Assembly (NCBI GenBank): GCA_902784675.1
Contig: CACZVR010000001.1
Location: forward strand, 1 to 64,000
DNA: 64,000 nucleotides
Source of the DNA: an uncultured Bacteroidales bacterium
Lineage (GTDB): Bacteria > Bacteroidota > Bacteroidia > Bacteroidales > Muribaculaceae
Direction of reading: 5' to 3'
Position numbers and translations under genes: made by a program. Positions within the stretch are counted from its first letter, which is position 1. The number at the start of each line of letters is the position of its first letter. Below, piece by piece: positions 15,995 through 26,005 of this stretch. Under the pieces are notes generated by a model. It searched no databases. It saw nothing but the letters and a program-made list of their open reading frames with translations, and had not been told where the DNA came from.

Positions 15995-18900
15995 ATGAGT
16001 CTAAAACATTTACTCTTGTTCCTTGTCATGGCACTTGCCACGCTCGGTGTTTCGGCACAGGTGAGTGGTACGGTGTATGATGAGAACAACGAACCGGTTA
16101 TCGGTGCTTCGGTCGTTCAGCAGAGCAATCCCAAGAACGGCGTCGCAACCGATTTCGACGGTCACTTCTCGTTGAATGTGCCAGTAGGCACTAAGATTAA
16201 GGTTACCTATGTGGGCTATGAAGATGCTGTTCTCGACGGTAAAGCCGGAATGACTATCGTCATGAAGCCCAAAGGTGAAATGCTTAACGAGGTCGTTGTT
16301 ACTGGTTACCAGAAAGTGGACAAACGACTCTTTACTGGTGCTACCCAGAGCGTCGACGCCGAGAAGACAAAACTCTCGGGTGTGGCTGACGTGAGCCGTG
16401 GTCTGGAAGGCCGCGTCTCGGGTGTGCAAGTGCAAAACGTTTCTGGTACTTTTGGTACGGCGCCCAAGATCCGCGTGCGTGGTGCTACCTCAATCTACGG
16501 TAGCTCCAAGCCCCTGTGGGTAGTCGATGGTGTGATTCTGGAGGACAACGTGGACATCAGTGCCGATGATCTCTCGTCGGGTGACGCTACCACGCTGATC
16601 GCTTCGGCTGTCGCCGGTCTGAATGCCGACGATATCGAGAGCTTCCAGATCCTGAAGGATGGTTCAGCAACCTCGATCTACGGTGCCAAGGCCAACGCTG
16701 GTGTGATTGTTATCACCACCAAGACGGGCCGCAAGGGTACGTCTAACATCAACTACACGGGTGAGTTCACCTACCGCCTCAAGCCCAACTACCGCGACTT
16801 CAACATCTGCAACTCACAGGAGCAGATGAGTATCTTGCGCGAGATGGAGCAGAAGGGTTGGTTGGAGTATGCATCGTTGGTTAACAGCACCACTTCGGGT
16901 GTTTATGGCCAGATGTACACCCTGATGGACACTTATGATCCGATTACAGGAACCTACGCTCTGCCCAACACTCAGAACGCCCGCAACCAGTACTTGCGTG
17001 AGGCTGAGATGAGGAACACCGACTGGTTTGACCTGTTGTTCAACAGCAACATCATGCAGAACCATGCTGTCAGTGTTTCGGGTGGTACCGAAAAGGGTTC
17101 GTTCTACACCTCGGCATCGGTAATGACCGACCCGGGATGGTACAAGAGCAGCCGCGTGGAGCGTTACACCTTCAACGCAAATGCTATCTATAATCTCACG
17201 GACAAGATTAAGATCAAGATTTTGAACAGCAACAGTTTCCGTGACCAGAAGGCTCCTGGTACCTTGAGCCAGAACGTGGACGTGGTTTACGGCGAGGTAA
17301 AGCGCGACTTCGATATCAACCCCTATAGCTTTGCGTTGAACACTGCGCGCACGCTTGACCCCAATCGTCGCTATGTGCGCAACTACACCAGCTTTAACAT
17401 CTTTGACGAGTTGGAGTCCAACTACATCGATGTTGAGGTTACCGACCTCAAGTTCCAGGGTGAGCTTACCATTAAGCCCATCATGAAGGCTGACCAGTCC
17501 CTCGAGTTCAACCTCTTGGGTTCAATGCGTACTGTGAACTCCGAGCAGAACCACTATGTGCTCGAGCGCAGTAACCAAGCTAACGCTTACCGTGCCGGTA
17601 TCGATCCCGAGAACGCTTCGATTCGTGCATCCAACACTTATCTGTACACTGACCCCGATGTCGAGAACGCTCTTCCCGAGACGGTTCTTCCCAAGGGTGG
17701 TATGATCTTCTTCTCGAAGAACAGCCTGAAGACCTTTGACATCCGTGTTACCGGTCAGTATCAGCGTGACATCAACAACGGCCAGCACCTGCTCAACCTG
17801 TATGGTGGTATGGAGGCCAGCCGCGTGGATCGTTTCTATCAGTCGTTCGAAGGCTGGGGTATTGTTTATGACAACGGTAACCTGCCCTTCACCGATTGGC
17901 ACCTCTTCAAGCAGATGCAGGAAGAGAATGGCGCTTACTACAGCTTGAGCAAGAGCAAGCGTCGCAACATGGCTTACTTTGCTGTTGCCAACTACGCTCT
18001 CCTGGGTCGCTATGTGCTCACCGGCACATTCCGCTATGAGGGTTCTAACCTCATGGGTAAGACCAACCAGAGCCGCTGGCTTCCCACCTGGAACATCTCG
18101 GGTGCATGGAACATCAGCGACGAGCCTTTCTTCATGAATTCAAACCTTTATCAGAAAGGTATCATCTCAACTGCTAAGCTTCGTGCGAGCTACTCACTGA
18201 CCGGTGAGAGCGGCCCCATGGGTTATGCCAACGCCGAGGCTCTGTATTATCCCACCCGCATGTGGCGTCAGGAAACCAGCGCCATGGAGATGGGTCTGTA
18301 TCTGGCCGGTCTGGGTAACAGCGAGCTGAGCTACGAGAAGAAGCATGAGTTCGACCTTGGTGTTGACCTCGGTTTCAACTTCAACCGCTTCAACCTCGTG
18401 TTTGACTGGTACATGCGCAACAACTTCGACCTGATCGGTTTGATCCGCACCCAGGGTATCGGTGGTATCACTCAGAAGTATGGTAACGTGGCCGAGATGA
18501 AGTCTCATGGTGTTGAGTTCGCTTTGTCAACTCACAACATCTTGCCTTCACGTCCCGGTGGCTTCGCATGGAGCACCGACTGGACCTTCTCCTATGCCGA
18601 GACCGAGATTACCAAGCTGCAGTCACGTTCGCGTGTCATCGACCTGGTAACTGGTGGCGGTTTCCCCCTCGTTCACTATCCGCACCGTGCTATCTTCTCG
18701 ATTCCCTTCGCAGGTCTTGACAGCCACGGTCTGCCTCTGGTATATGACGAGACTGGCAACATCTCCAACCAGGGTGTGAACTTCCAGGAGTATGAGGCTC
18801 TGGGTTACCTCAAGTATGAGGGTCCCGTTGATCCCACCATCACTGGTGGTCTGGGCAACCAGTTTGATTACAAGGGCTTCCACCTGAATGTCTTCATGAC

Positions 18901-19348
18901 CTACTCGTTTGGCAACAAGCTGCGTCTTGACCCCGTCTTCAGGGCTGGTTACAGTGACTTGACTTCCTTTACCAAGGACTTCAAGAACCGTTGGGCTCTG
19001 CCCGGTGATGAGGCTGTTACCGACATCCCCGCCATCGCATCACGTCGTCAGCTCTATAACAACGACTACCTGAGCATGGCTTACAATGCCTACAACTACA
19101 GCACTGCTCGTATCGCTGATGGTGGTTTCATCCGCCTGAAAGAGATTTCTTTGACCTACGATCTGCCCAAGTCATTTATTTCGCACATTCGTTTGAACAC
19201 CGCTTCGGTTAAGCTGGCCGCTACTAACATCGGTCTGCTCTATGCCGACAAGAAGCTCAACGGACAGGATCCTGAGTTCTTCAACAGTGGTGGTGTGGCT
19301 TCGCCCAACCCCAAGCAGTTCACTCTCACCGTGCGTCTGGGTATGTAA
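15995..19348 (+). CDS. SusC/RagA-family TonB-linked outer membrane transporter
   Basis: 1117 residues. It forms the 22-strand outer-membrane barrel that imports a ligand captured by its SusD partner, powered by TonB. The signal peptide ends at residue 21 (VSAQ). Residues 22-95 are a carboxypeptidase-regulatory-like domain (SGTVYDENNEPVIGASV), the probable TonB box is EVVVTGYQ at about 104-111, the plug spans about 115-245 with the SusC signature RVRGATSIYGSSKPLWVVDGV, and the barrel runs to the closing strand QFTLTVRLGM. It heads a four-gene run with a SusD, a metallohydrolase and a DUF4302 lipoprotein. The ligand is unknown; peptides or glycopeptides are suggested by the metallohydrolase, as inference. 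Confidence 0.97.
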   Translation: MSLKHLLLFLVMALATLGVSAQVSGTVYDENNEPVIGASVVQQSNPKNGVATDFDGHFSLNVPVGTKIKVTYVGYEDAVLDGKAGMTIVMKPKGEMLNEVVVTGYQKVDKRLFTGATQSVDAEKTKLSGVADVSRGLEGRVSGVQVQNVSGTFGTAPKIRVRGATSIYGSSKPLWVVDGVILEDNVDISADDLSSGDATTLIASAVAGLNADDIESFQILKDGSATSIYGAKANAGVIVITTKTGRKGTSNINYTGEFTYRLKPNYRDFNICNSQEQMSILREMEQKGWLEYASLVNSTTSGVYGQMYTLMDTYDPITGTYALPNTQNARNQYLREAEMRNTDWFDLLFNSNIMQNHAVSVSGGTEKGSFYTSASVMTDPGWYKSSRVERYTFNANAIYNLTDKIKIKILNSNSFRDQKAPGTLSQNVDVVYGEVKRDFDINPYSFALNTARTLDPNRRYVRNYTSFNIFDELESNYIDVEVTDLKFQGELTIKPIMKADQSLEFNLLGSMRTVNSEQNHYVLERSNQANAYRAGIDPENASIRASNTYLYTDPDVENALPETVLPKGGMIFFSKNSLKTFDIRVTGQYQRDINNGQHLLNLYGGMEASRVDRFYQSFEGWGIVYDNGNLPFTDWHLFKQMQEENGAYYSLSKSKRRNMAYFAVANYALLGRYVLTGTFRYEGSNLMGKTNQSRWLPTWNISGAWNISDEPFFMNSNLYQKGIISTAKLRASYSLTGESGPMGYANAEALYYPTRMWRQETSAMEMGLYLAGLGNSELSYEKKHEFDLGVDLGFNFNRFNLVFDWYMRNNFDLIGLIRTQGIGGITQKYGNVAEMKSHGVEFALSTHNILPSRPGGFAWSTDWTFSYAETEITKLQSRSRVIDLVTGGGFPLVHYPHRAIFSIPFAGLDSHGLPLVYDETGNISNQGVNFQEYEALGYLKYEGPVDPTITGGLGNQFDYKGFHLNVFMTYSFGNKLRLDPVFRAGYSDLTSFTKDFKNRWALPGDEAVTDIPAIASRRQLYNNDYLSMAYNAYNYSTARIADGGFIRLKEISLTYDLPKSFISHIRLNTASVKLAATNIGLLYADKKLNGQDPEFFNSGGVASPNPKQFTLTVRLGM

Positions 19349-19382
19349 TACATGTTACACATTATATAATATATAATAGATT

Positions 19383-21137
19383 ATGAAACTACGATATAAA
19401 ATCTTATTCATTGCAGTTGCGCTGATCGGTTTGAGCTCTTGCAAGGACTTCCTTGACGAAGTGCCCGATACCCGCGTTTACCTGGTGAACCTGGATCAGT
19501 TGCAGAAACTGCTTGTCACGGGCTACACCGATTCAAACTATGCTCTTGTAGGCGAGTTGTCGAGCGACAACGTCATCGATAACAATTCACCCAGTGATGA
19601 TGGTATGCGTTACCACCTGGGTTTCTACGATCAGTATGATGAGCAGGTTTACCGTTGGGAGGATGTTGACCTGAACATTACCGACAGTGACTCTCCTTCG
19701 GGTGTGTGGAATGGTTGCTATGGTGCAATCGCATGTGCCAACGCTGTTCTTGACAGGGCTCTCGAGTTCGAGGAGACCGGTATGATTGGTGACGAACCCA
19801 TGACTCCTGCCCAGCTGGAGCATCTCCATGCCATCATGGGTGAGGCTTACATGATTCGTGCCTATCACCACTTCATCCTTGCGCAGATGTTCTGTATGCC
19901 TTACCGTGGTGAGAGCCTCAGCGCTCAGTATCCTGGTATCCCCTATGCAACTGAGCCCGAGACCACGCTCGACCCCAAGTATGACCGTGGCACTCTGCTT
20001 GAGACCTATCAGAAGATTGAGGCTGACCTCCAGCTCGGTTTGAAGTATATCACCGAGACCTACTATGAGGTTCCCAAATACCACTTCAACATTGCTTCTT
20101 CCAATGCTTTCGCTGCACGCTTCTATCTGATCAAGCGTGACTATGAGAAGGTGGTTGAGTATGCAACTGCTGCATTCAAGGGCAATGACCCCGCTACCAT
20201 GCTTAACGATGGCTGGTGGCAGGAGAACTTCTACTACATCAGTGACATCGGCCGCTACTTCACCAGCGTCGAGCGTCAGGCCAACTTCCAGCTCTTCACT
20301 AGCTACAGCACCTGGTGGCGCCGCTTCCTGGGTTATCGCTTCACCTGCAACCGTGATGCTAAGCGTGGTACCCTGCAAGGTCCTGGTCCGTCTTGGAAGG
20401 ACTGCAAGTGGAAGAACAGCGTGACCAAGGAGACCTTCGCTATGATGCCTTGCTTCAACGGTGTCTGCGGTAGCGCAGGTGGTTCAGAGTATGGTGTTTA
20501 CTTCGCTGGTACTTGCTTCGAGCAGTTTGAGTACACCGACAAGATTTCGGGCATTGGCTACTGCCATGAGATCCGTCCCGAGTTCACTGTCGAGGAAACC
20601 CTGCTCATGCGTGCCGAGGCTAACATCTTCTTGGGCAACATTGATGCTGCCTTCCAGGATCTCTTCATCTGGAACGAGGAGCACCTCTCACCCAAAGAGT
20701 CTGACCGTTACAACCACTATCAGCTCACTCCCGAGCAGATCACGTCGTTCTACAGCTACTACGATGATCCCAACCGCAAGGATCCGGGTTACAACATCGT
20801 GTTGAAGTTCCACATCGATGAGGTTTGCCCCAGTGACAAGTATCACCTCACCAATGAGATTGAGCCTTATCTGCAGTGTGTACAGCACTTCCGTCGCATC
20901 CAGATGGTTCACATGGGTACCCGTTGGTTCGACATCAAGCGCTATGGCTTCAGTATCAAGCACAAGTATGGCATCAGCGACGAGTACACCCTCGATGTAC
21001 TTGACCCGCGCTATGCTATCCAGATTCCTAACGAGGTAATCGGTGCTGGTCTGGAACCCAACGAGCGTGTCACCACCAATGCTCTTAGCAGTGCTGTCGT
21101 TATCAGCAGCAGCAAGAATGAACGTATTTCAGATTAA
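19383..21137 (+). CDS. RagB/SusD-family outer membrane lipoprotein
   Basis: 584 residues. It is the surface lid of the SusCD transporter and binds the ligand. The lipoprotein signal peptide ends with LIGLSSC, Cys20 being lipidated. The N-terminal KDFLDEVPDTR start, the tetratricopeptide-like helices with IMGEAYMIRAYHHFILAQMF near residue 160, and the late MGTRWFDIKRYG segment are hallmark SusD features. It begins 34 bases after susC and is surely cotranscribed. Which ligand it binds is not readable. The total length is slightly above the usual 500-560. Confidence 0.96.
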   Translation: MKLRYKILFIAVALIGLSSCKDFLDEVPDTRVYLVNLDQLQKLLVTGYTDSNYALVGELSSDNVIDNNSPSDDGMRYHLGFYDQYDEQVYRWEDVDLNITDSDSPSGVWNGCYGAIACANAVLDRALEFEETGMIGDEPMTPAQLEHLHAIMGEAYMIRAYHHFILAQMFCMPYRGESLSAQYPGIPYATEPETTLDPKYDRGTLLETYQKIEADLQLGLKYITETYYEVPKYHFNIASSNAFAARFYLIKRDYEKVVEYATAAFKGNDPATMLNDGWWQENFYYISDIGRYFTSVERQANFQLFTSYSTWWRRFLGYRFTCNRDAKRGTLQGPGPSWKDCKWKNSVTKETFAMMPCFNGVCGSAGGSEYGVYFAGTCFEQFEYTDKISGIGYCHEIRPEFTVEETLLMRAEANIFLGNIDAAFQDLFIWNEEHLSPKESDRYNHYQLTPEQITSFYSYYDDPNRKDPGYNIVLKFHIDEVCPSDKYHLTNEIEPYLQCVQHFRRIQMVHMGTRWFDIKRYGFSIKHKYGISDEYTLDVLDPRYAIQIPNEVIGAGLEPNERVTTNALSSAVVISSSKNERISD

Positions 21138-21160
21138 TCATCACACACGTTTCAATCAAT

Positions 21161-22294
21161 ATGAAAAAGATTCAATATTATATCTCAGCGTTGCTGCTCG
21201 TGGCTGTGGCTGCCATGTCACTCTCATCGTGCAGCGAGGACAAGTTGGGCCCCACCATCTTCCCCGATGTTGACGAAACACTCGACCCGACATCCTATAC
21301 CTACAAACTTGATAAGTTTGTGAAGGAAAACTATTTGGATAAATACAACCTGACGTTCCTCTATAAGATGCCGGACATCAGCACCAACATGAACTACAAC
21401 CTGGTGCCCGCCACCTATGAGAACTCTATCGACTTGGCTGTATTGTGTAAGCATCTGTGGTTTGATGTGTATGACAGCGTAGCTGGCGAACAGTTCCTCA
21501 AGACCTATGGTCCCCGCATCATTCTGCTGATTGGCTCACCGGCCTATGACCCCTATGCAGGTACCGAGACTATCGGTCTTGCCGAGGGTGGTATCAAGAT
21601 TTCATTGTTTAAGGTCAATGCGATGAACATCAATGACTTTAACATGATGAATGAGTACTACTTCAAGACCATGCACCATGAGTTTGCTCACATTCTGCAC
21701 CAGACCAAGACCTATCCTTCGGAATTCAACAAGATTTCTGTAGGTCACTATGATGGTACCAACTGGCAGTATCGTGGCAACGAGGTGACCTCGATGGGCT
21801 TCGTGACCAACTATGCTTCAAGTGAGTTCCGTGAGGACTTTGCCGAGACAATTGCTAACTACATTGTCAAGACCGATACTCAATGGAACCGCATCCTCGA
21901 ACTTGCTCAGCGTGGTTATGCCACCTCGGCAAGCGACGACGACTTCACTGCTGTTTACTACAGCTACTACTACTATCCCGACAACGACAACACCCAGGAT
22001 CTCGTTTACTGTGAGGAGCGCTTTGTTGTCACCGTTACCGAGGAGGATGGTACTGTCAACAAGTACTATCGCAACGACCGTGACCCGCAGGGCAACCGCA
22101 TCGTTGTCTATGATGTGATTGACGAAGACGGCATCGATGGCGCCGAGGCTATTCTCGAGAAGGTGAGAATCGCTCGCACATGGTTGCAGGATGAGTGGGG
22201 TGTTGACCTGGATGAGTTGCGCCGTGTTGTTCAGTACCGTCAGGCTACTTACAATATGGATAATCTGCGCAAGTGGGTTTATGACATCCAGTAA
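21161..22294 (+). CDS. Substrate import-associated zinc metallohydrolase lipoprotein (Mx1-like)
   Basis: 377 residues. The signal peptide ends with the lipobox LSSC (Cys24), so it is a lipoprotein. The zinc site HEFAH is at residues 173-177 (H173, E174, H177), and a conserved FREDFAE segment about 55 residues later probably gives the third ligand. The pattern fits the SusCD-linked family described as substrate import-associated zinc metallohydrolases, which lie next to SusC/SusD genes and are thought to act on the imported ligand at the cell surface. It is 23 bases after susD. The actual bond it cuts is unknown. Confidence 0.88.
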   Translation: MKKIQYYISALLLVAVAAMSLSSCSEDKLGPTIFPDVDETLDPTSYTYKLDKFVKENYLDKYNLTFLYKMPDISTNMNYNLVPATYENSIDLAVLCKHLWFDVYDSVAGEQFLKTYGPRIILLIGSPAYDPYAGTETIGLAEGGIKISLFKVNAMNINDFNMMNEYYFKTMHHEFAHILHQTKTYPSEFNKISVGHYDGTNWQYRGNEVTSMGFVTNYASSEFREDFAETIANYIVKTDTQWNRILELAQRGYATSASDDDFTAVYYSYYYYPDNDNTQDLVYCEERFVVTVTEEDGTVNKYYRNDRDPQGNRIVVYDVIDEDGIDGAEAILEKVRIARTWLQDEWGVDLDELRRVVQYRQATYNMDNLRKWVYDIQ

Positions 22295-22324
22295 TGTTTT
22301 ACCTTTAATCTTGAAGTAAAGAAT

Positions 22325-23665
22325 ATGAAAAAGTATATTAATATTTTTCTGCTGGCTATTGTAGCGGTTGCCACATTGTCATTGACCTCATGCACCAATG
22401 AACTCGACGAGATCTTTGATGAGGATGCCGTGGCACGCTTGGATGCTGCTAAGGCCGAATATTCCAATATTTTGACCGATAAGGGTGGCAAGTGGCAGCT
22501 TGAGTACTTTGCTAACAGCAATGAGCAGGGCTACATCTACCTCATGACGTTCAAGAACGATGGTTCGGTGACCATCTCGGGCATGAACAAGTGGATCAGC
22601 TTTGTTGACGGCAGCAGCACTACGGGCTCGAATGCTTATGGTAGCGCCACATCCCTGTGGGAGGTTATTGCCGACAATGGTCCTGTCCTCTCGCTCAACA
22701 GCTTTAACAAGTACTTCCACCTCTTTGCTGATCCTGAGGATATCCCCAGCTCAAGTGATGAGGATGATGATGAGACCGGTTATGGTCACGAAGGTGACTA
22801 TGAGTTTGACATCATGAAGTACTCCAATGACACGCTTTACATCTCGGGCAAGAAGCATGGTATCGACATGATCATGACACGCGTCGATGCGAACTATGAC
22901 GATCAGGTTTACATGAACGAGGTTATCGCTATGGCCGATTCCTTCTTCAATGCCAAGATTCCCTATGTTTACATCAATCTCCCGAACGATGTAAGGTACA
23001 TTGTCAAGAACGGTGCAACGAGCATCCTGTCGATGTATAAGGAAGGTGAGGATGAGATCTCGACCAGCGAGAGCTACAACATCATCATCACCCATGATGG
23101 TCTGTCATTCATGACGCCCATTACACTTGACGGATATGTGATCCAGAATTTCACCCGTCAGCCTGATGGCTCGCTGCTGTGCCGTGATGACCAGCAGACC
23201 ACGATGACTGCCGATGATTTGAGTGCGGTGTTTGCTAACAAGACCCTTTCATGGCGCATGGATGTGAACAAAGCCGGTGGTGTCTTCGCTAGCTATATCA
23301 CCAGTTTGGCTCAGGAATTGAAGGATTACAACAAGTCCAATCTGGTTTATGTGCAGATGAATTATGACAACACGCTTGAGACTTACATTTGCACCTTCTT
23401 TGTGAAGAAGGGTTCAAACACCTTCAAGCCCACTTTCTACTTGACTTTGGATCTGGTCGGTGAAACACAGATCAAGATGAACTTTGCCGCCGAGGGTGAC
23501 AAGGCTGCCCAGACCTATTCTGAGCGTTGTCCGTCGATGAAGGCTATTGTTGATGAGTTGGGTTCACACACCTACAACATGAGTGCCAACTCCTTGCTCG
23601 CTCCAGTGAACATGACGCTCAGCCAGAGCGACGCTCCTGCCAACTACTCGCTCTGGAACCTGTAA
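22325..23665 (+). CDS. DUF4302-like surface lipoprotein
   Basis: 446 residues with a lipoprotein signal peptide (LTSC, Cys near residue 23). The start of the mature protein, with a helix of charged residues followed by GGKWQLEYFANSNEQGYIYLMTFKNDGSVTISG, is characteristic of DUF4302, a Bacteroidetes lipoprotein family found in SusCD loci. A very acidic loop (SSSDEDDDE) is at about residue 145. It follows the metallohydrolase by 30 bases and precedes a hairpin, so it is the last gene of the SusCD operon. It is probably an auxiliary ligand-binding surface protein; this role is inferred from gene order only. Confidence 0.8.
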   Translation: MKKYINIFLLAIVAVATLSLTSCTNELDEIFDEDAVARLDAAKAEYSNILTDKGGKWQLEYFANSNEQGYIYLMTFKNDGSVTISGMNKWISFVDGSSTTGSNAYGSATSLWEVIADNGPVLSLNSFNKYFHLFADPEDIPSSSDEDDDETGYGHEGDYEFDIMKYSNDTLYISGKKHGIDMIMTRVDANYDDQVYMNEVIAMADSFFNAKIPYVYINLPNDVRYIVKNGATSILSMYKEGEDEISTSESYNIIITHDGLSFMTPITLDGYVIQNFTRQPDGSLLCRDDQQTTMTADDLSAVFANKTLSWRMDVNKAGGVFASYITSLAQELKDYNKSNLVYVQMNYDNTLETYICTFFVKKGSNTFKPTFYLTLDLVGETQIKMNFAAEGDKAAQTYSERCPSMKAIVDELGSHTYNMSANSLLAPVNMTLSQSDAPANYSLWNL

Positions 23666-23678
23666 TGACTGATATCCG

Positions 23679-23713
23679 ACAGCCTGGGAGCTGTTCCCTG
23701 GCACCCAGGCTGT
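23679..23713 (+). terminator. Hairpin after the SusCD operon
   Basis: ACAGCCTGGG at 23679-23688 pairs with CCCAGGCTGT at 23704-23713. It is followed by an AT-rich stretch rather than a pure T-run, so some readthrough into the next gene is possible. Confidence 0.6.
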
Positions 23714-23766
23714 TGTTAATTGGAAATTAATTATTTTATTAATATTACTAATTTTTTATTTCGTTT

Positions 23767-25704
23767 ATGAAAAAGATTTTACTTTTAGCTGTTGCTGCAC
23801 TGATGGTGACTTCTGCCGGTGCACAGCTTAAGCAAACTGCTGTAAGCAGTAAGAAAGCGATGAAGCAGCTTGATTATGTTCAGAAGCCTCAGGCTTTGAA
23901 GCAGGAAATGCACGCTGCTAATGCTAATCCTTCATTTGTAACCAACTTCCGTGCTCCTAAAAAAGCCGATGGTTATGTTGATGCTTATTGGAGGCGTCCT
24001 GCTGGTTTGTTCCCCGGTTTCGAGGTAATGGAGGATGGTGCTGATGCCGGTGGTTACTACATGCCTCTGTATTTCGCTAAGCCCTATACAGACTATGAGT
24101 TCTTGGGCGTTGCCGAAGGTGCTGGCGATGATGCACTCTTCTCATGGGAATACCTGAAGTATATCCACACCGAAGCTGGTTGGGAGCAGCCGCTGTTGAC
24201 CTATGCTGGCAATCCCCTGACCGTTAACTATGTTTGGGGTGAGGAGGACGAGGTGCCCACTTTGATCGTCGAGACTCCCGAAGATGGTAACATGTACTTT
24301 TATCAGCCTGGTGGCTATGAGATGTCTGGTGACAGCGATCATCCCGTTGTTGGTACATTCCACGTCTCCTACGTTGAGTCAACTCCCAGTGCTTTTGACT
24401 TCTACGAGGTAGAGGGTCGTGAACTGATGGTTAGCAGTAAGACCTTCTGCTCTGGTGGCCGTCATGCCGACCAGCGTTACTTGTTGACTTATTATACTGG
24501 CTGTGAGCCTTATGGTGACAATGAGGATGGTTTTTGGTTTGGTAAAAACGGTGGCCGTGCCAACGGTATGCCTGTTAACGGTATCGCTCAAGTCTTTGAG
24601 AAACCGACTGCTCCCTATTTGCTCAAGCAAGTTGAACTGATGACAACAGAGCTGTCAGTGACTGGTCCTGTTGACATGACTTGCCATGTTTACAAGTTGC
24701 CGCAGGGTGTGCCCCAGTATGACCCTGATCGTTCTGTAGGAATCTATGAGGAAGACTTTGGTGAGGAGATCGCTTACGGTCGTGCATCGCTGACCCCGGA
24801 GACCAATGAAACCACTGATGGCTTAATCGTTTTCACCCTCTACGGTGAGGAGGATGGTCTTGAATATGAGATCACTCCGACTATCGAAGATGCTATCATC
24901 ATCACCATTGATGGTTATAATGACGAGGGTATGGAGAACTTGGCAAACTTCTCAGCTCTTATCAGTTCTGATACTGACTCAGATGAGGGCTATGGCGAGT
25001 TGGCTTACATCAAGTACGGTCTCTCCAATGATGACGGCACTTTTTCTGGTGAATATGTTTGGGCTGGTATGAATAACTTCTTCAGCGCTGGTAATGACCA
25101 AGGCATGAAGATGAAGACCGGTATGACGATCTTCATCACTGTTGACAATCCCTTCCTCACCTACAACTACAATATTGAGGATGGCGAGTACACCTTCCCC
25201 GCTGAGGGTGGTCTGATGGAGAAAGTGCTGTATGAGGACGAGGATGAGACCATCGTTACCCGCAGCATCGAGTTCTTCTCCTACATGCCCAGCGTTGACG
25301 AGGGTTGGACGCTCACTTGTGACGGTGACGACGTTCCCGAATGGTTGAGCATCGAGCTCACCGACGGTGAGGACGCAAACGGCGAGTTTGACAACTCGGT
25401 ACTTGCCGAGGTTACCGCCGAGCCTCTTCCCGAGGGTGTTGCCTATCGTGAGGCTGTTGTTCGCTTCGGCTTCCCCGGTGCCTTCCTGGATTACACCTTC
25501 AAGCAGGGTACTCCCAGCGACTACAAGAAGGGTGACGTGAACGGTGACGGTGATGTCAACATTGGTGACATCAATGCCCTGATCTCTATCATCCTGGGTG
25601 GTGAGGACAACACTAATGGTCGCTCGGACGTGAACGGTGACGGTGATGTGAACATTGGTGACATCAACGCTGTTATCGCTATCATCCTGGGTGGTGGTGA
25701 GTAA
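23767..25704 (+). CDS. Secreted protein with BACON-like domain and two dockerin-like repeats (paralog A)
   Basis: 645 residues with a signal peptide ending in SAGAQ. The N-terminal 450 residues have no recognised family; they include WRRPAGLFPGF, a conserved YQPGGYEMSG and an acidic C-terminal half. About residues 475-580 have the spacing of a BACON-like beta domain (FPAEGG, then EWLSIEL, then YREAVVRF and a closing FKQG). The last 60 residues hold two calcium-binding dockerin type I loops, each D-x-N-x-D-G-x-x-N-I-x-D followed by a helix ending in IILGG. The following gene is a full-length paralog. Its closeness to the SusCD operon suggests a role in handling an extracellular ligand, as inference. 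No cohesin domain was seen in the window. Confidence 0.75.
   Translation: MKKILLLAVAALMVTSAGAQLKQTAVSSKKAMKQLDYVQKPQALKQEMHAANANPSFVTNFRAPKKADGYVDAYWRRPAGLFPGFEVMEDGADAGGYYMPLYFAKPYTDYEFLGVAEGAGDDALFSWEYLKYIHTEAGWEQPLLTYAGNPLTVNYVWGEEDEVPTLIVETPEDGNMYFYQPGGYEMSGDSDHPVVGTFHVSYVESTPSAFDFYEVEGRELMVSSKTFCSGGRHADQRYLLTYYTGCEPYGDNEDGFWFGKNGGRANGMPVNGIAQVFEKPTAPYLLKQVELMTTELSVTGPVDMTCHVYKLPQGVPQYDPDRSVGIYEEDFGEEIAYGRASLTPETNETTDGLIVFTLYGEEDGLEYEITPTIEDAIIITIDGYNDEGMENLANFSALISSDTDSDEGYGELAYIKYGLSNDDGTFSGEYVWAGMNNFFSAGNDQGMKMKTGMTIFITVDNPFLTYNYNIEDGEYTFPAEGGLMEKVLYEDEDETIVTRSIEFFSYMPSVDEGWTLTCDGDDVPEWLSIELTDGEDANGEFDNSVLAEVTAEPLPEGVAYREAVVRFGFPGAFLDYTFKQGTPSDYKKGDVNGDGDVNIGDINALISIILGGEDNTNGRSDVNGDGDVNIGDINAVIAIILGGGE
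25534..25697 (+). repeat. Two dockerin-loop direct repeats inside paralog A
   Basis: Two nearly identical coding units start at 25534 and 25627 (93 bases apart), each beginning GACGTGAACGGTGACGGTGA. They encode the two calcium loops. The high DNA identity suggests recent duplication or conversion. Confidence 0.85.
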
Positions 25705-25769
25705 TCATCCCACAGATGATTTTAACTGAGACTATTACAGTTTCTTAACATATCATCTATTACCTCAAG

Positions 25770-25812
25770 AAACGGGACGCCTGCTAGAAGGCTTCCCGTT
25801 TCGCTTTTTTTT
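25770..25812 (+). terminator. Terminator after paralog A
   Basis: AAACGGGA (25770-25777) pairs with TCCCGTTT (25794-25801), with an inner GCCT/AGGC stem, followed by eight T. The 301 bases from 25705 to 26005 hold this terminator and an AT-rich stretch; no consensus promoter for paralog B was found. Confidence 0.85.
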
Positions 25813-26005
25813 AGTAGTTTTTTGTGGAGTTGACGTATGATGTTTTTTTTATTTAATTTTTTGTTGCAAATTTGCAAAATAGTATTCAGCGGATGTGTAT
25901 GCATGTATTGAGACTCACCTGTAAATACATGCCGCATCATGTCAATTCAACGACTTGGTGTTGATGCTAAAAAGTATCAGTATTGTTAACCTAATTATTT
26001 GAATT

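Noticed and set aside
19587..20378. 263-codon minus-strand frame inside susD
   Set aside because: Antisense to SusD hallmark segments, with no promoter or similarity.
25534..25704. CRISPR-like direct repeats
   Set aside because: Only two units, in frame, encoding dockerin calcium loops; no spacers.
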